Source: Semisulcospira habei (taxonomy: Eukaryota; Mollusca; Gastropoda; Semisulcospiridae). From it: a stretch of 64,000 nt of DNA. The notes beneath the pieces are model-generated. The model made no database searches and was not told the DNA's origin. It was given only the letters and a program-made list of their open reading frames with translations. Of the stretch, positions 1 through 10,812 are shown piece after piece. The translations under genes were made by a program, and so were the position numbers. Each line of letters opens with the position of its first letter. The first letter of the stretch is position 1. The stretch is taken from assembly GCA_036245525.1 (NCBI GenBank), contig BTPG01000001.1, positions 216,371,559 to 216,435,558 of the forward strand. Reading direction: 5' to 3'.

Positions 1-150
1 ACAGACTACCACTAACAGCAAGGAATGTGCCTGCTCAGTAAAGGTCGTGGACCATACAGACTACCAGTAACAGCAAGGAATGTGCCTGCTCAGTAAAGGT
101 CGTGCTGTACAGTATGTTTTGGACCATACAGACTACCAGTAACAGCAAAT
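1..150. repeat. Short tandem repeat, 2.5 units of about 55-72 bp
   Basis: Units beginning ACAGACTACC occur at 1, 56 and 128, each followed by TAACAGCAA. The second unit carries an extra stretch ending GTTTTGGACCAT. The array probably continues left of the window. No coding potential is credible. Confidence 0.8.
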
Positions 151-962
151 AGGGAAAAATGTATCGACCAAACAGAACAGTGCAGTAATACGTACCAACC
201 ACAAGTCTGTTATGGACCGGATAGCCAAATTCATAACAATGTGCAACGCACACTCTTTGGTTAATTAAATGGAGACGATTTTTTTTTCTTCTATGAGAAA
301 GATAAAAGTAAATGTTCGTGGAAAGAAAATGATTTTACTGAAATCACACAGTGTAGGCAACTATCGACCAGTCATTGGTCACTCCATGGTAACTCCATGG
401 TAACACCAAAGCAAAACAAAAAAGATTGATCCCACGCGCTGAAAGAGTTATTGAGCCCGACTCAGACAGTACCGGCGCCTCCCCGCTTCCAGTCACACTC
501 GCACCTGGTAACCTCATCTGTTTGAGGATGTACACAGGACCAGTGAAAGCTTGCAAGTGGTATAGATTCTCACCAGCCCCTGGGGCTGGTGAGAACGTAT
601 ACCACTCAGTGGGGCGAGTTGTGGGCTGGGTTTCAGTACTAATACCATGATATCGATACAGCAGTCTGCGGCGGTGGGTGGGACCAATAACAGTGATGGT
701 AGTTGTAGTAGTCCATGGTGATGGTAGGGGATGGTGGTGGGTGTGGGAGGTTGAGGTCGTTGTTGCTAAGGCGGCAGACGGCTAGACAGTACAGTCTGAA
801 GCTGATACCCTTCTCTGTGCTTTCGCCGAGGACAGTCGGAACTCGCCACCTCTGAGGCCCTCTCTGGCGATATGTAGGTCAGTTCTCAGTACGAACTAAA
901 TATTATAAAGGGATTTATCGTTCAGTCACTAACCTGTTTTTATTTCTGTGTTTATTTTACGG
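151..962. other. No gene seen; one diverged hairpin at 557-605
   Basis: Apart from the inverted repeat listed separately I see no gene, motif or known repeat here. Short open frames on both strands lack domain-like composition and splice signals. Confidence 0.5.
557..605. repeat. Diverged family-D-like hairpin
   Basis: An inverted repeat with arms of about 24 bp and no real loop; the apex is AGCCCCTGGGGCT and the outer ends are GTGGTATA and TATACCAC. The internal TAGATTCTCA resembles the family D arm (CATAGATTCTCATGAGCCCC), so it is probably an old relative. Confidence 0.6.
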
Positions 963-1030
963 CAAGAGACATAGATCCTCATGAGCCCATCCAAGCTGCC
1001 TATGCACATGAGGATCTATGCCTGTGGCAG
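963..1030. mobile_element. Family D foldback hairpin (imperfect)
   Basis: The left arm reads CAAGAGACATAGATCCTCAT and the right arm ATGAGGATCTATGCCTGTGG. The central GC-rich part of the hairpin is degenerate. Family D is defined from about 20 related hairpins in this window. Confidence 0.75.
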
Positions 1031-1348
1031 ATAGTCGGGGTTCTGGCGGATGGACTGCATGTACTAGGGAAGAACGGCAGACGACAGACAGTCTGACCGG
1101 GGGTATCGATTTTCACGGGGGCAAGCCGCAGTCTCAGCTCCAGATGGTTCCATTGATCTGAGGGGGTAAAAAACGGCAAAGGTTGTACAGCAAGGAGCCT
1201 ATATTTCACGACTGCAGGGTTTGATGTGGATCTATGCCCCTTGCGGGTAGGAGTGGAGGGGTGTGGGCAGATGGTACAGCGCGACGACCGGGCTTTGGGA
1301 GTCAGTGTCTGCATCCCTTCCTCCCTCCCCCCCCAACCTCTCCCCCCT

Positions 1349-1350
<2 letters not shown>

Positions 1351-1392
<42 letters not shown>
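1351..1392. repeat. (CT)n microsatellite
   Basis: Uninterrupted CT dinucleotides following a C-rich tract. The open frames across it are composition artefacts. Confidence 0.95.
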
Positions 1393-1394
<2 letters not shown>

Positions 1395-1893
1395 CCCCAA
1401 ACTCCGAGCCGTTACCACACAGCCTCACTCAATCACGTCGGTCAGGTCGCAGTGCGAAACACCAATTCTCTCCTCCTCGTGTGGAACATGGGCGGTTCTC
1501 ATACTATCTTGAAATAAACACTTATATATATGTCCTGGACCCTTAAGTTTCTTACGCTGTCAACTTGAAAGTCTGGTTGTATAGGAGTCGACAGACATCA
1601 TGCAAAGGTAATCAGGCCGGCGCTACTCTCGAGCTGCCGAGTACAGTGTCATGGCTGATCCTTACTACCTCAGCTACCTGCACTGGACGCGTTGCTAAGC
1701 GAATGGTACTAAAAATAGACTGAAGAGAAATGGTACTAAATTAAAGACGGCAGTCAGTGCCGGCAGGGTGATGGTTGCAGTGTGGGTTTACTCGGGCGTT
1801 TTCCAGCCCGCCTGGCAACAACTGAAGGCGACTATTTCATATTCATATTCCCCGAGCAATTACAATAAAATCTGGCTTTACACACACATGGCC

Positions 1894-2107
1894 TTAAGTC
1901 ATTCAGCCCGACGGCCGTATTTCCCAAATTTTGGAGGCGTCATCTAATGACTATGCATCAGTTGCAGGAGATGGATCGACCATGATAATTCAAGGGCAGT
2001 GCCAGATTAGCTAATCTGGCACTGCCCTTGAATTATCATGGTCGATCCATCTCCTGCAACCGGTACTGACATAGTGGTTGCGCAACACCTCCACAATTTG
2101 GGAAATG
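1894..2107. mobile_element. Family A foldback element, perfect 100-bp palindrome
   Basis: TTAA at 1894-1897 is followed by GTCATTCAGCCCGACGGCCG. Positions 1961-2010 and 2011-2060 are exact reverse complements with no spacer. Outside this the arms continue imperfectly (TTTCCCAAATTTTGGAGG on the left, CCTCCACAATTTGGGAAAT on the right). The private change GGGCAG (family consensus GGGTAG) is present in both arms. There is no ORF, so it must be non-autonomous. Confidence 0.85.
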
Positions 2108-2126
2108 GGACCTTGGGGCTAAAACT

Positions 2127-2128
<2 letters not shown>

Positions 2129-2176
<48 letters not shown>
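2129..2176. repeat. (ATA)n microsatellite
   Basis: A trinucleotide run just right of the family A element. A T-run follows at 2250-2271. Confidence 0.95.
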
Positions 2177-2177
<1 letters not shown>

Positions 2178-2275
2178 GCGTTTTACATAGCGGTAAATCC
2201 CCATTGCTAGGCTCAAAGCGTCTAAAGTCAAACAGACAGTAATTTCCTCTTTTTTTTTTTTTTTTTTTTTTGTTG

Positions 2276-2646
2276 CCCCCACCCGGGTCTGCCCTGGGGG
2301 ACTTGGGTGGGGTTAACTACTTTTTAGTTCCCAGTGTCACCCTGGTCAGCCCCTTAAGGGTGGGTTTCCCTTCTATTCTGGGGCATGTGTTTCTGTCTAC
2401 CCTTGGTCCATTCACCTGTATTTGCCTTTTTTAAACTCTCCCTACTGTCTGCACTGCTTTTGATATTGGATGTGTGTTGCTAAATGGTCTTAGCTTTATT
2501 TAGGCCCCATGTCATAGGTTTATTTAACGTATTGAACCGGCTGGCGACATACATTCAATATTCTGTTTATTTTTTTTTTTTCACAAGCAGTGCAGGCACG
2601 TCCTGAGAAAGTCTTGTTGCTGTCGGGACGTTAAGCAATGTACAAT
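2276..2646 (+). mobile_element. Dispersed retroposon R, copy 1 (~370 bp)
   Basis: It aligns nearly end to end with 41,704-42,078. It starts CACCCGGGTCTGCCCTGGGG and ends GACGTTAAGCAATGTACAAT. No ORF spans it. Copy 2 has clean 15-bp target duplications, so the family is a retroposon: either a SINE or the 3' end of a non-LTR element. This copy lies between two T-rich tracts, which hides its own duplication. Confidence 0.75.
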
Positions 2647-2864
2647 CAATCTTCTTTTTTTTGGGTGCAAAGCGAGGTTTTGGTTGTAGAACAATGTCAA
2701 TCTCCCCGCTTCTCACAACGCTCAACTCACCGTCTTGTCAACTGCACAGAGGCTATTGTGGGACCACCTTTCCAACTATCAGCTGTTGTCGGCCTGGTTA
2801 CATTTTGCTCGCCAGGACTGTTTCACGACTTCAGGAAACTCAGTTTATCCGAGAACGGAGCATG

Positions 2865-2974
2865 GAGCATGACACACAAGAAATCGAGCCCGTTACACAA
2901 AACTATAATACGGCCGGGAGACCAACCGACGTTTTCAAGACAGCTAAACCGACACTTGAATAGCAAGACTGGCG
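2865..2974. repeat. Dispersed fragment, also at 4,315-4,437
   Basis: Shared landmarks in order are AAATCGAG, CGTTACACAAA, GACCAACCGACGTTT, CAAGAC, AGCTAAA and AATAGCAAGACT. Both copies lie a short way upstream of foldback elements. The nature of the fragment is unknown. Confidence 0.6.
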
Positions 2975-3046
2975 CCTGAAGGCGCCAAGCTAATCTGGCA
3001 CTGCCTTTGAATTATCATGGCCAATCCATCTCCTGTGTCTCTGGGC
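2971..3046. mobile_element. Family A foldback, right half only
   Basis: It starts at the hairpin apex (GGCGCC TGAA GGCGCC) and runs through AAGCTAATCTGGCACTGCC and ATCCATCTCCTG to CTGGGCTAAATGG. The left arm is missing. Confidence 0.7.
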
Positions 3047-3059
3047 TAAATGGTTTACC

Positions 3060-3258
3060 TGTACCCCAAAACCGAAATCCCGGCCACATTTCGCCGTTGT
3101 TCTCTGAAGACTGCATTGCAGTGCAGGACACAGATCGACCTTGATAGTTCAAGGGTGATGCCAGAATAGCTTGGCGCCCATATTCTGGCATCCCCCTTGA
3201 ACTATCAAGGTCGATCCTTATCTTGCTGTGCCGGTGTGTCTGGGGTAGAATGAGTTAA
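3060..3258. mobile_element. Family B foldback element
   Basis: The left end is TACCCCAAAACCGAAATCC and the right end GGGGTAGAATGAG then TTAA (3255-3258). Arms 3132-3167 and 3181-3216 are almost perfect complements. The private change GACCTTGATAG (consensus GACCATGATAG) is mirrored in both arms. Like other B copies it has one long arm (CCGAAATCC...GCAGTGCAGGAC) and one short arm (ATCTTGCTGTG...GTGTCTGGGG). Confidence 0.85.
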
Positions 3259-3317
3259 AGGAAATAGTATTTACTGCTTCCAAGTCAGTGCGTTAAACTC
3301 GTAGCCTAGATTTAAGG

Positions 3318-3716
3318 GTGTCTTCTTCACACTGTGCTGTATCAGTGCTGTGGTATACAGTAAAGGTGTCTTCTTCACACTGTGCTGTATCAGTGCTGTG
3401 GTATACAGTAAAGGTGTCTTCTTCACACTGTGCTGTATCAGTGCTGTGGTATACAGTAAAGGTGTCTTCTTCACACTGTGCTGTATCAGTGCTGTGGTAT
3501 ACAGTAAAGGTGTCTTAGTCTTCACACTGTGCTGTATCAGTGCTGTGGTATACAGTAAAGGTGTCTTAGTCTTCACACTGTGCTGTATCAGTGATGTGGT
3601 ATACAGTAAAGGTGTCTTCTTCACACTGTGTGGTATCAGTGATGTGGTCACACAGTAAAGGTGTCTTCTTCACACTGTGCTGTATCAGTGCTGTGGTATA
3701 CAGTCACGGTAAAGGT
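3318..3716. repeat. 48-bp minisatellite, about 8 units
   Basis: The unit starts GTGTCTTCTTCACACTGTGC and ends GGTATACAGTAAAG. Two units carry a 6-bp AGTCTT insertion. Since 48 is divisible by 3 every frame is repetitive and open, so the ORFs across it are not evidence of coding. It begins 60 bp right of a family B terminus. Confidence 0.95.
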
Positions 3717-3900
3717 ATCTTCTGCAAATTGACGGTGTTGTACATCCATTGCCGATGTGGCGTACGGCAGTAATAGAGGGTATCATCTTCAGCCTGTGCT
3801 GTACTTGAGGTGTTGCGTACAGTGCCACCTATCAACCGAATTTGCGAGCGCCAATGAACAATCGATTCTGTCAGGAAACCTCTTCCACGACGTCCACCTG

Positions 3901-3964
3901 CAAGAGGCAGAGATAATCATGTGCCTGTGCCGTGCAGGGGCTCATGAGAATCTCTGCTCTTGCT
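3901..3964. mobile_element. Family D foldback hairpin
   Basis: CAAGAGGCAGAGATAATCAT on the left pairs imperfectly with ATGAGAATCTCTGCTCTTG on the right. The private GCAGAGAT/ATCTCTGC change is mirrored in both arms. Confidence 0.75.
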
Positions 3965-4248
3965 GACGAAACCCTTCACATTTACGTCTACAGACAGGGA
4001 GAGGAGGACTGAGCCGACATCTGGGTTTCAAGCTGTGAGAGCGACTCAGATAAAAGATTTCTCACAGGAGACGTCCATCAATCTGCATTCATTATCCTGT
4101 TCGCTTTTTAAACAACCTTTTTAATTTTGAGGCGTAACGCAGACTGACGCACAATCTTTTAGTGACAATGCTGGTCCAGTTGAAAAGGCATTGATTCTGA
4201 CCTCGTTGCCGTCTCAAGTAATTAGCTGTGGGCATGTGGCGGTCGGGA

Positions 4249-4294
4249 AGAGGGGGAGGGAGGGGGGCGGGGGGAGGGGGGGCGGGGGGGGGGA
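4249..4294. repeat. G-rich low-complexity tract
   Basis: Runs of G interrupted by single A or C. There are enough G-runs to form a quadruplex on the plus strand, but no function is shown. Confidence 0.8.
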
Positions 4295-4314
4295 GATGTT
4301 GTCTACATGATGGG

Positions 4315-4437
4315 TGAGAAAGATTATGGTAAACAAAAAATCGAGGGCGTTACACAAATGGCGGTGTTAGACCAACCGACGTTTCCAAGACTTGACAGCT
4401 AAATGATCGAGAAATAACCGACAATAGCAAGACTAAG
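4315..4437. repeat. Second copy of the 2,865-2,974 fragment
   Basis: The same ordered landmarks as the first copy with small indels, for example AAATCGAGGGCGTTACACAA and GACCAACCGACGTTTCCAAG. Confidence 0.6.
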
Positions 4438-4560
4438 AAACATGCCTTGAATGGACGAGCACAAATCTGTGCTCGCCCTTTCAGAGCATATTTTTCTATA
4501 TCTTCCTAGTCATGATTTCTTTGCATTGTACACACTTAGCAATAACTCGTTTGGTCTGAA

Positions 4561-4760
4561 TTAACACATTCTGCCCCGCCCCAGGACCGAAATCCCCCCT
4601 TTTTGAAGTTGCCCTCTGAAGGACTGTATTACAATGCTAGAGACAGGTCGAGCATGATTGATAGTTCAAGGGTGGTGCCAGAATAGCTTGGCGCCTATGG
4701 GCGCCAAGCTATTCTGTCACCACCCTTGAACTATCATGCTCGATGCACATGTTGGGTCGG
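4561..4760. mobile_element. Family B-like foldback element (variant ends)
   Basis: TTAA (4561-4564) is followed by CACATTCTGCCCC and AGGACCGAAATCC. Hairpin arms are 4647-4695 and 4700-4744. The private change GAGCATGAT (consensus GACCATGAT) is mirrored as ATCATGCTC. A similar end (CAGAATGTG then TTAA) occurs at 60,749-60,759. Confidence 0.8.
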
Positions 4761-4825
4761 AGCGTAGTGCTAAATCAAAATTACAGTTTGACGTCACAAG
4801 AAAAGCATTGCTTTTTCCCATGCGC

Positions 4826-4885
4826 CCCCCCCCCCTCCCCCACCCCACACCACACCCCCCCCCCACACCCCACCCCCTCACCACC
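4826..4885. repeat. C-rich low-complexity tract
   Basis: Poly-C runs alternating with CAC/CCA. It produces spurious Gly-rich frames on the minus strand. Confidence 0.85.
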
Positions 4886-5072
4886 AAATTAGCATGATTA
4901 TATCCTAAAATGAACTTCGCCGAGTGTCTGTCATTGAGGTCCACACGAAAGTAAGACCAAACCGGAACAAGGAGTTTTCTCGTCTTGATCTTTTCTGTCG
5001 ACATTTTCTTCTCGTTTATTCGATCGCCTGGAAGACGGGGTGAAAAGAAGGGTTGGTTCCGTATCGACGAGT

Positions 5073-5134
5073 GACATAGACTCTCGCGAGTCCGTGCAAC
5101 TGCAGGGGCTCACGGGAATCTATTCCCTTGCTGA
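5073..5134. mobile_element. Diverged family D hairpin
   Basis: ACATAGACTCTCGCGAGTCC faces GGGGCTCACGGGAATCTATT and CCCTTGCTG. It is strongly decayed. Confidence 0.55.
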
Positions 5135-5292
5135 CCGGTTAATTGCAGGCTAGAAACGCACTCTGACATTTGAGTTTGTTCAGGGAGTTTGAAAAGTAGA
5201 GGCGGGGTGAAAAAGGTCTAGCTACTGTCACACACGCTGGCACCACGACAGATGGAAACACAGAGGTGCATGCGTAGCAGCAAGCAGCAAAC

Positions 5293-5350
5293 ATTCTCAG
5301 TCATGAGCCCCTGCAGTTGCAGGGGCTCATGAGAATCTTTGTTACTTGCA
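5293..5350. mobile_element. Family D hairpin, inner part
   Basis: ATTCTCAGTCATGAGCCCCT and AGGGGCTCATGAGAAT form the stem around GCAGTTGC. The outer GCAAGAGG segment is degenerate on the left and reads TTACTTGCAG on the right. Confidence 0.7.
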
Positions 5351-5546
5351 GAAGGTATCCAGGGGGATAATCGATGGAAGGGCCAGCCGAAGGAATGGTT
5401 TAGTACATTTTTGTTAGATCAATGTGGTGAAAAAGTAGACACATGGAGACGAGTGGAAAAGTGTTTTCCATCACCAGACAAGTTGGGTTTCCTGACAGGC
5501 ATTCAAAGAAAAGCCATCGATTGAGACTAACCAGGGTTGTACGGGA

Positions 5547-5550
<4 letters not shown>

Positions 5551-5625
<75 letters not shown>
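5551..5625. repeat. (CT)n microsatellite
   Basis: Uninterrupted dinucleotide run of about 37 units. Confidence 0.95.
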
Positions 5626-5632
<7 letters not shown>

Positions 5633-5823
5633 CGCACGATTTTATCCGCCGACCATGCGTTGTCAAGTTATCTCAATTCACGTGTGGTGATACAGCGTAT
5701 GCGGTCTCCACCGCACTATAAACCGTTTCGTTGCATTGCCGTATAAAGATCAGCCGCCACGAGGCGGGGTCAGATAAAAGTGAACTGCGGCACTGAGCCA
5801 ACTTGGAAGAAATAAGTTGATTC

Positions 5824-6262
5824 GGGGTCCGTGGCGCAGCGGTAAAAGCGCCTGCCACCAATGCGCGCTAGAGGTGCGAGACTGATTCGATACCCGGTTC
5901 CGGCGTCGGACTTTTCTCTTCTAGTAAGTGTCACCGTTAATTCGGGCGGACCGTCGGGGGTTCTTTCTCAGGGTACTCCGGCTCTTCCTCCCCTACGACT
6001 TTGGTATCAATTTCAGTCCGGCACTAATCACTGAAATTGCAAATATAAACGATTTAAATTTCCCAAACTTCAGTAGCTCGCTTGAGCTTGCCCTTAGCAC
6101 CACGTGAATGTTCTGTGTTTACGTACAGTGTGTAGTGAGTGAATGCGCGTGATTTGCGTGAGCGTGCTCAGTTGTTGGGTTCAGTTCGCAACGGCGCTTT
6201 AAGCCGATTTTCAATTAGGATAAAGTGCCTATTTAATGCGCTGATTTATTTATTATTATTTA
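5824..6262 (+). mobile_element. tRNA-derived SINE, ~440 bp, copy 1
   Basis: The head looks like a tRNA: an A-box-like GTGGCGCAGCGG at 5831-5842 and a B-box-like GATTCGATACCC at 5884-5895. A non-tRNA body of about 350 bp follows. The whole length aligns with the reverse complement of 36,661-37,084. Shared landmarks include GCGCCTGCCACCAATG, CGGTTCCGGCGTC, GGGCGGACCGTCGGGGGTTC, CACCACGTGAATGTTCTGTG and AATGCGCTGATTTATTT. The tail is TTTA-rich. Because of the long shared body it is a SINE, not a tRNA gene. Confidence 0.8.
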
Positions 6263-6380
6263 AATACCTTTTACAAAAACTGTCTGTAAACAAATTTTAT
6301 TCTTGCCACTCCCACGTTACGCAAAATAATCATTCGAACTCACTTCCGCCGATAAAATGTCGCACATTAAAGCTCAAATC

Positions 6381-6455
6381 TTTAGTTCAGGGGTAGTGCC
6401 AGAATAGCTTGGCGCCTAGAGGCGCCAAGCTATTCTGGCACTACCCTTGGTCAAA
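6381..6455. mobile_element. Foldback hairpin with shared core (A/B/C type)
   Basis: Arms 6386-6416 and 6421-6450 surround TAGA. The core GTGCCAGAATAGCTTGGCGCC is intact in both arms. The outer parts are too short or decayed to assign a family; the TTTAGTTCA start favours C. Confidence 0.75.
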
Positions 6456-6514
6456 CTGAGCGCTCGTGATTTATTTTACATAACAGAAGGAGTCAACAAA
6501 TGTAATCTCTATAC

Positions 6515-6575
6515 TAGTTACTTACTTAGTTATTTGGGTTTAACGTCTAGCAGGCTCACGGCGGGTGAACTAGTT
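6515..6575. mobile_element. SINE-type motif fragment
   Basis: CTTAGTTATTTGGGTTTAACG at the start matches the motif seen at 32,327, 38,106, 43,608 and (reverse) 61,017. The rest (TCTAGCAGGCTCACGGCGGG) has diverged. Confidence 0.55.
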
Positions 6576-7255
6576 ATCGTTTTATTGCGGGACACATATA
6601 TAAAAGGCCTGTTTTTGTTGATGCTATGAAATACAGTTTGTTTCATTACTAGCACTGGCAGTCTCCCCTTTTCTTTTCATTTATTATTACAGTATCGACT
6701 GCAACCCCTTCCCCCCTTTTAGTTGGTTCTCTCTTAGGGTGCATGGAAATTTAGCTCTAGGTAGAGGCATGGAATGTATGCCCCTGCAGACACCAAAGTA
6801 AAATGTGGTTGTCTTTGCGACAGGTAGCCAGAAGTTCCTGCCTTTCCATTATGCCGAATGATGTGCTGACGAGGTCGCCAAGACCGAAACAGCTGTCCAC
6901 ACCGGCTAAACAGTCTGGACCCCCCCTCCCCCCTTTGGGGGACCTAGATCTAAATTTCCATGTGTCTGGGGGCTACAAATCTAGTCAATGTGCGATACGC
7001 CCCCCACCCCCTTTTCGGATTCGGGGGGGGGGGGGAGGGTAGGGGGAGGGGGGGCTTTGATATTTACTACTTCAAGTCACTTACTTGGCTCACCATTCCG
7101 GCTTACCTTTTTTTTTTTTTTTTTCGTGCTTCCACCAAACTTGATCTATGATCATTGGTCGATATTGCACAATTCTATCCCCTGACAGTGCTTGTACCTA
7201 CTTTACTTCGTAACCAGTTCAGTTTTTGCGTCACCTCAATAAACATTTGTGATTT
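6576..7255. other. No gene seen
   Basis: AT-rich in the first half, then a G-run (7023-7056) and a T-run (about 7109-7124). Small open frames around the G-run are composition artefacts. Confidence 0.5.
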
Positions 7256-7399
7256 TTAACCCCTTCGCTCTCAGAGCTCACATATTTGGCGTTATTAACC
7301 ACTGTACTTTGATCGACAAGTATGCAAACTAAAGGGAACCGGAAGCAGGCAAATAACACAGGACCCACAAGCGACATAAACCCTCATGAGCCCCCGCAG

Positions 7400-9379
7400 T
7401 AGCACTAACTTACCACAGTCACACTAACTTACCGCAGTCGCACTAACTTACCGCAGTCGCACTAACTTACTGCAGTCACACTAACTTACCGCAGGTGCAC
7501 TAACTTACCACAGTCGCTCTAACTTACCGCAGTCACTCTAACTTACCGCAGTCACACAAACTTACCACAGTCACACTAACTTACCACAGTCGCACTAACT
7601 TACCCCAGTCGCACTAACTTACTGCAGTCGCACTAATTTACCACAGTCGCACTAACTTACCGCAGTCGCACTAACTTACCGCAGTCGCACTAACTTACCG
7701 AAGTCACACTAACTTACCAAAGTCGCACTAACGTACCGCATTCACACTAACTTACCACAGTCACACTAACTTACCGCAGTCACACTAACTTACCGCAGTC
7801 ACACTAACTTACTCCAGTCGCACTAACTTACTGCAGTCGCACTAATTTACCACAGTCACACTAACTTACCGCAGTCGCACTAACTTACCGCAGTCACACT
7901 AACTTACCGCAGTCGCACTAACATACCGCATTCACACTAACTTACCACAGTCGCACTAACTTACCGCAGTCGCACTAACTTAACGTAGTCGCAATAACTT
8001 AACGCAGTCGCACTAACGTACCGCAGTCGCACTAACTTACCGCAGTCACACTAACTTAAAACGCAACCGCAGTCGCACTAACTTACCGCAGTCGCACTAA
8101 CATACTGCAGTCGCACTAACTTACCGCAGTCGCACTAACTTACTGCAGTCGCTCTAACTTACCGCAGTCGCTCTAACTTACCGCAGTCACACTTAAAACG
8201 CAACCGCAGTCGCACTAACTTACCGCAGTCGCACTAACTTAACGCAGTCGCACTAACTTAACTCATTCTACCCCAACACTGAAATCTCCAAAATTTTGCC
8301 GTTGTCCTCTGAAGAATGCACTCTAGTGCAGGACACAGATCGACCATGATAGTTCAAGGGTGATGCCAGAATAGCTTGGCGCCCATGGGGTAGAATGAGT
8401 TAACGCAGTCGCACTAACTTACTGCAGTCGCACTAACTTAAGGCAGTCGCACTAACTTACCGCAGTCGCACTAACTTAACGCAACCGCAGTCGCACTAAC
8501 TTAATGCAACCGCAATCGCACTAACTTACCGCAGTCACACTAACTTACCGCAGTCGCACTAACTTACCGCAGTCACACTAACTTACCGCAGTCGCACTAA
8601 CTTAACGCAGTCGCACTAACGTACCGCAGTCGCACTAACTTAAGGCAGTCGCACTAACTTAGCACAGTCACACTAACTTACCGCAGTCACACTAACTTAC
8701 CGCAGTCGCACTAACGTACCGCAGTCGCACTAACTTACCGCAGTCGCACTAACGTACCGCAGTCACACTAACTTACCGCAGTTGCACTAACTTAACGCAG
8801 TCGCACTAACGTACCGCAGTCGCACTAACGTACCACAGTCGCACTAACTTAACGCAGTCGCACTAACTTAACGCAGTCGCACTAACGTACCGCAGTCGCA
8901 CTAACTTACCGCAGTCGCACTAACGTACCGCAGTCACACTAACTTACCACAGTCGCACTAACTTAACGCAGTCGCACTAACGTACCGCAGTCGCACTAAC
9001 ATACCGCAGTCGCACTAACTTAACGCAGTCGCACTAACTTAACGCAGTCGCACTAACGTACCGCAGTCGCACTAACTTACCGCAGTCGCACTAACGTACC
9101 GCAGTCACACTAACTTACCACAGTCGCACTAACTTAACGCAGTCGCACTAACGTACCGCAGTCACACTAACTTAACACAGTCGCACTAATGTACCGCAGT
9201 CGCACTAACTTAAACGCAACCGCAGTCGCACTAACTTACCGCAGTCACACTAACTTACCACAGTCGCACTAACTTACCACAGTCACACTAACTTACCGCA
9301 GTCGCACTAACTTACCGCAGTCACACTAACTTACCGCAGTCGCACTAACTTAACGCAGTCGCACTAACGTACCGCAGTC
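7400..9379. repeat. 19-bp minisatellite, roughly 95-100 units
   Basis: The consensus unit is CGCAGTCGCACTAACTTAC. Common variants are CACA for CGCA, CGTACC or TTAACG for TTACCG, and units with an AAAACGCAAC insertion. It lies exactly between the two arms of a family D hairpin and is interrupted by a family B derivative at 8,258-8,403. Confidence 0.95.
8258..8403. mobile_element. Family B half-element inserted in the 19-bp array, TTAA on both sides
   Basis: The array unit CACTAACTTAACGCAGTCGC is interrupted after its TTAA. The insert (8262-8399) starts CTCATTCTACCCC and ends GGGGTAGAATGAG, and TTAA is present at 8258-8261 and 8400-8403. It holds the long arm and core (CCAGAATAGCTTGGCGCC) and then jumps to the terminal inverted repeat, so the second hairpin arm was lost. 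The repeated host sequence gives the empty site directly. Confidence 0.9.
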
Positions 9380-9465
9380 GCGGATGCTCATGAGGATCTA
9401 TGTCTCTTGTCTATGTCTCTTGCAGCTGGTTAGCGCTCGCCTTGCCCCAGCAGTCAAGGGGTTAC

Positions 9466-10225
<760 letters not shown>

Positions 10226-10373
10226 ACAGGGGGGGGGGGGGGTTAGACAATAACATTTTGGAGAAAAGATCGTATTTTTACAAATTTGGGTCATTCAGGA
10301 GAATTATAATCATGATCATAAGATTTGGAGGCTGGTTGGACTGTCGCTCGCAACCATCTGAAGAAATATCAAC

Positions 10374-10411
10374 TTCACGCAGTGGCGTAGGAAGCAAAGC
10401 CACTGCGTGAA
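10374..10411. repeat. 13-bp inverted repeat
   Basis: TTCACGCAGTGGC at 10374-10386 faces GCCACTGCGTGAA at 10399-10411 with a 12-nt loop. No matching family was seen. Confidence 0.7.
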
Positions 10412-10518
10412 ATTGTATAACTGAAGTACGTACCGCTAGCAACAAAGACTCGCTCAAGACGCTCAATGCGCTGCACGTGAAACAAAGAAAATCAGACCAG
10501 AATGTGAGTCGCCATCCC

Positions 10519-10603
10519 CAGGCGTCATAGATCCCCAGACGTCATAGATCCCAGATCCCCAGGCGTCATAGATCCCCAGGCGTCATAGATCCCCAGACGT
10601 CAA
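10519..10603. repeat. 17-bp tandem repeat, about 5 units
   Basis: Unit GCGTCATAGATCCCCAG, with GC/AC alternation at the junction and one aberrant unit. The CATAGATCC string resembles family D arms, but the match is short. Confidence 0.85.
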
Positions 10604-10628
10604 AGGAAGACGAATACAAAGTGGTTTT

Positions 10629-10710
10629 AGCAAGAGGCATAGATCCTCAAGAGCCCCCGCAAATGCGGTAGTGCAAATGCGGGGGCTCTTGAGGATCTAT
10701 GCCTTTTGCT
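10629..10710. mobile_element. Family D foldback hairpin
   Basis: Arms 10629-10666 and 10673-10710 are near perfect. The private change CTCAAGAGCC (consensus CTCATGAGCC) is mirrored as GGCTCTTGAG. The loop carries GTAGT. Confidence 0.9.
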
Positions 10711-10812
10711 AATGCCGAGTTCTTCCGTCTGTGTTTCACAAAATGAATGAAGGACTTCCCAAGGTGTTGGCTGAGGACGTGACTGTTGTAGCTCGGCTCA
10801 CGCAGCATGCAG

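Larger units (their letters stand above)
7256..9465. mobile_element. Family D foldback element expanded by an internal array
   Basis: TTAA (7256-7259) then CCCCTTCGCTCTCAGAGC is a family D left end; CAGCAGTCAAGGGGTTACG near 9,448-9,466 fits the right end (consensus CAGTGAAGGGGTTAA). The left hairpin arm is 7371-7399 (GACATAAACCCTCATGAGCC) and the right arm 9380-9409 (GCTCATGAGGATCTATGTCT). The position of the hairpin loop is occupied by nearly 2 kb of 19-bp repeats. Normal family D copies are about 215 bp. Confidence 0.75.

Noticed and set aside
5824..5910. tRNA gene
   Set aside because: A and B boxes are present but stems do not pair and the same body of 350 bp follows both copies, so it is a SINE head.
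7400..9379. CRISPR-like array
   Set aside because: Direct repeats are contiguous without unique spacers, and the genome is eukaryotic.
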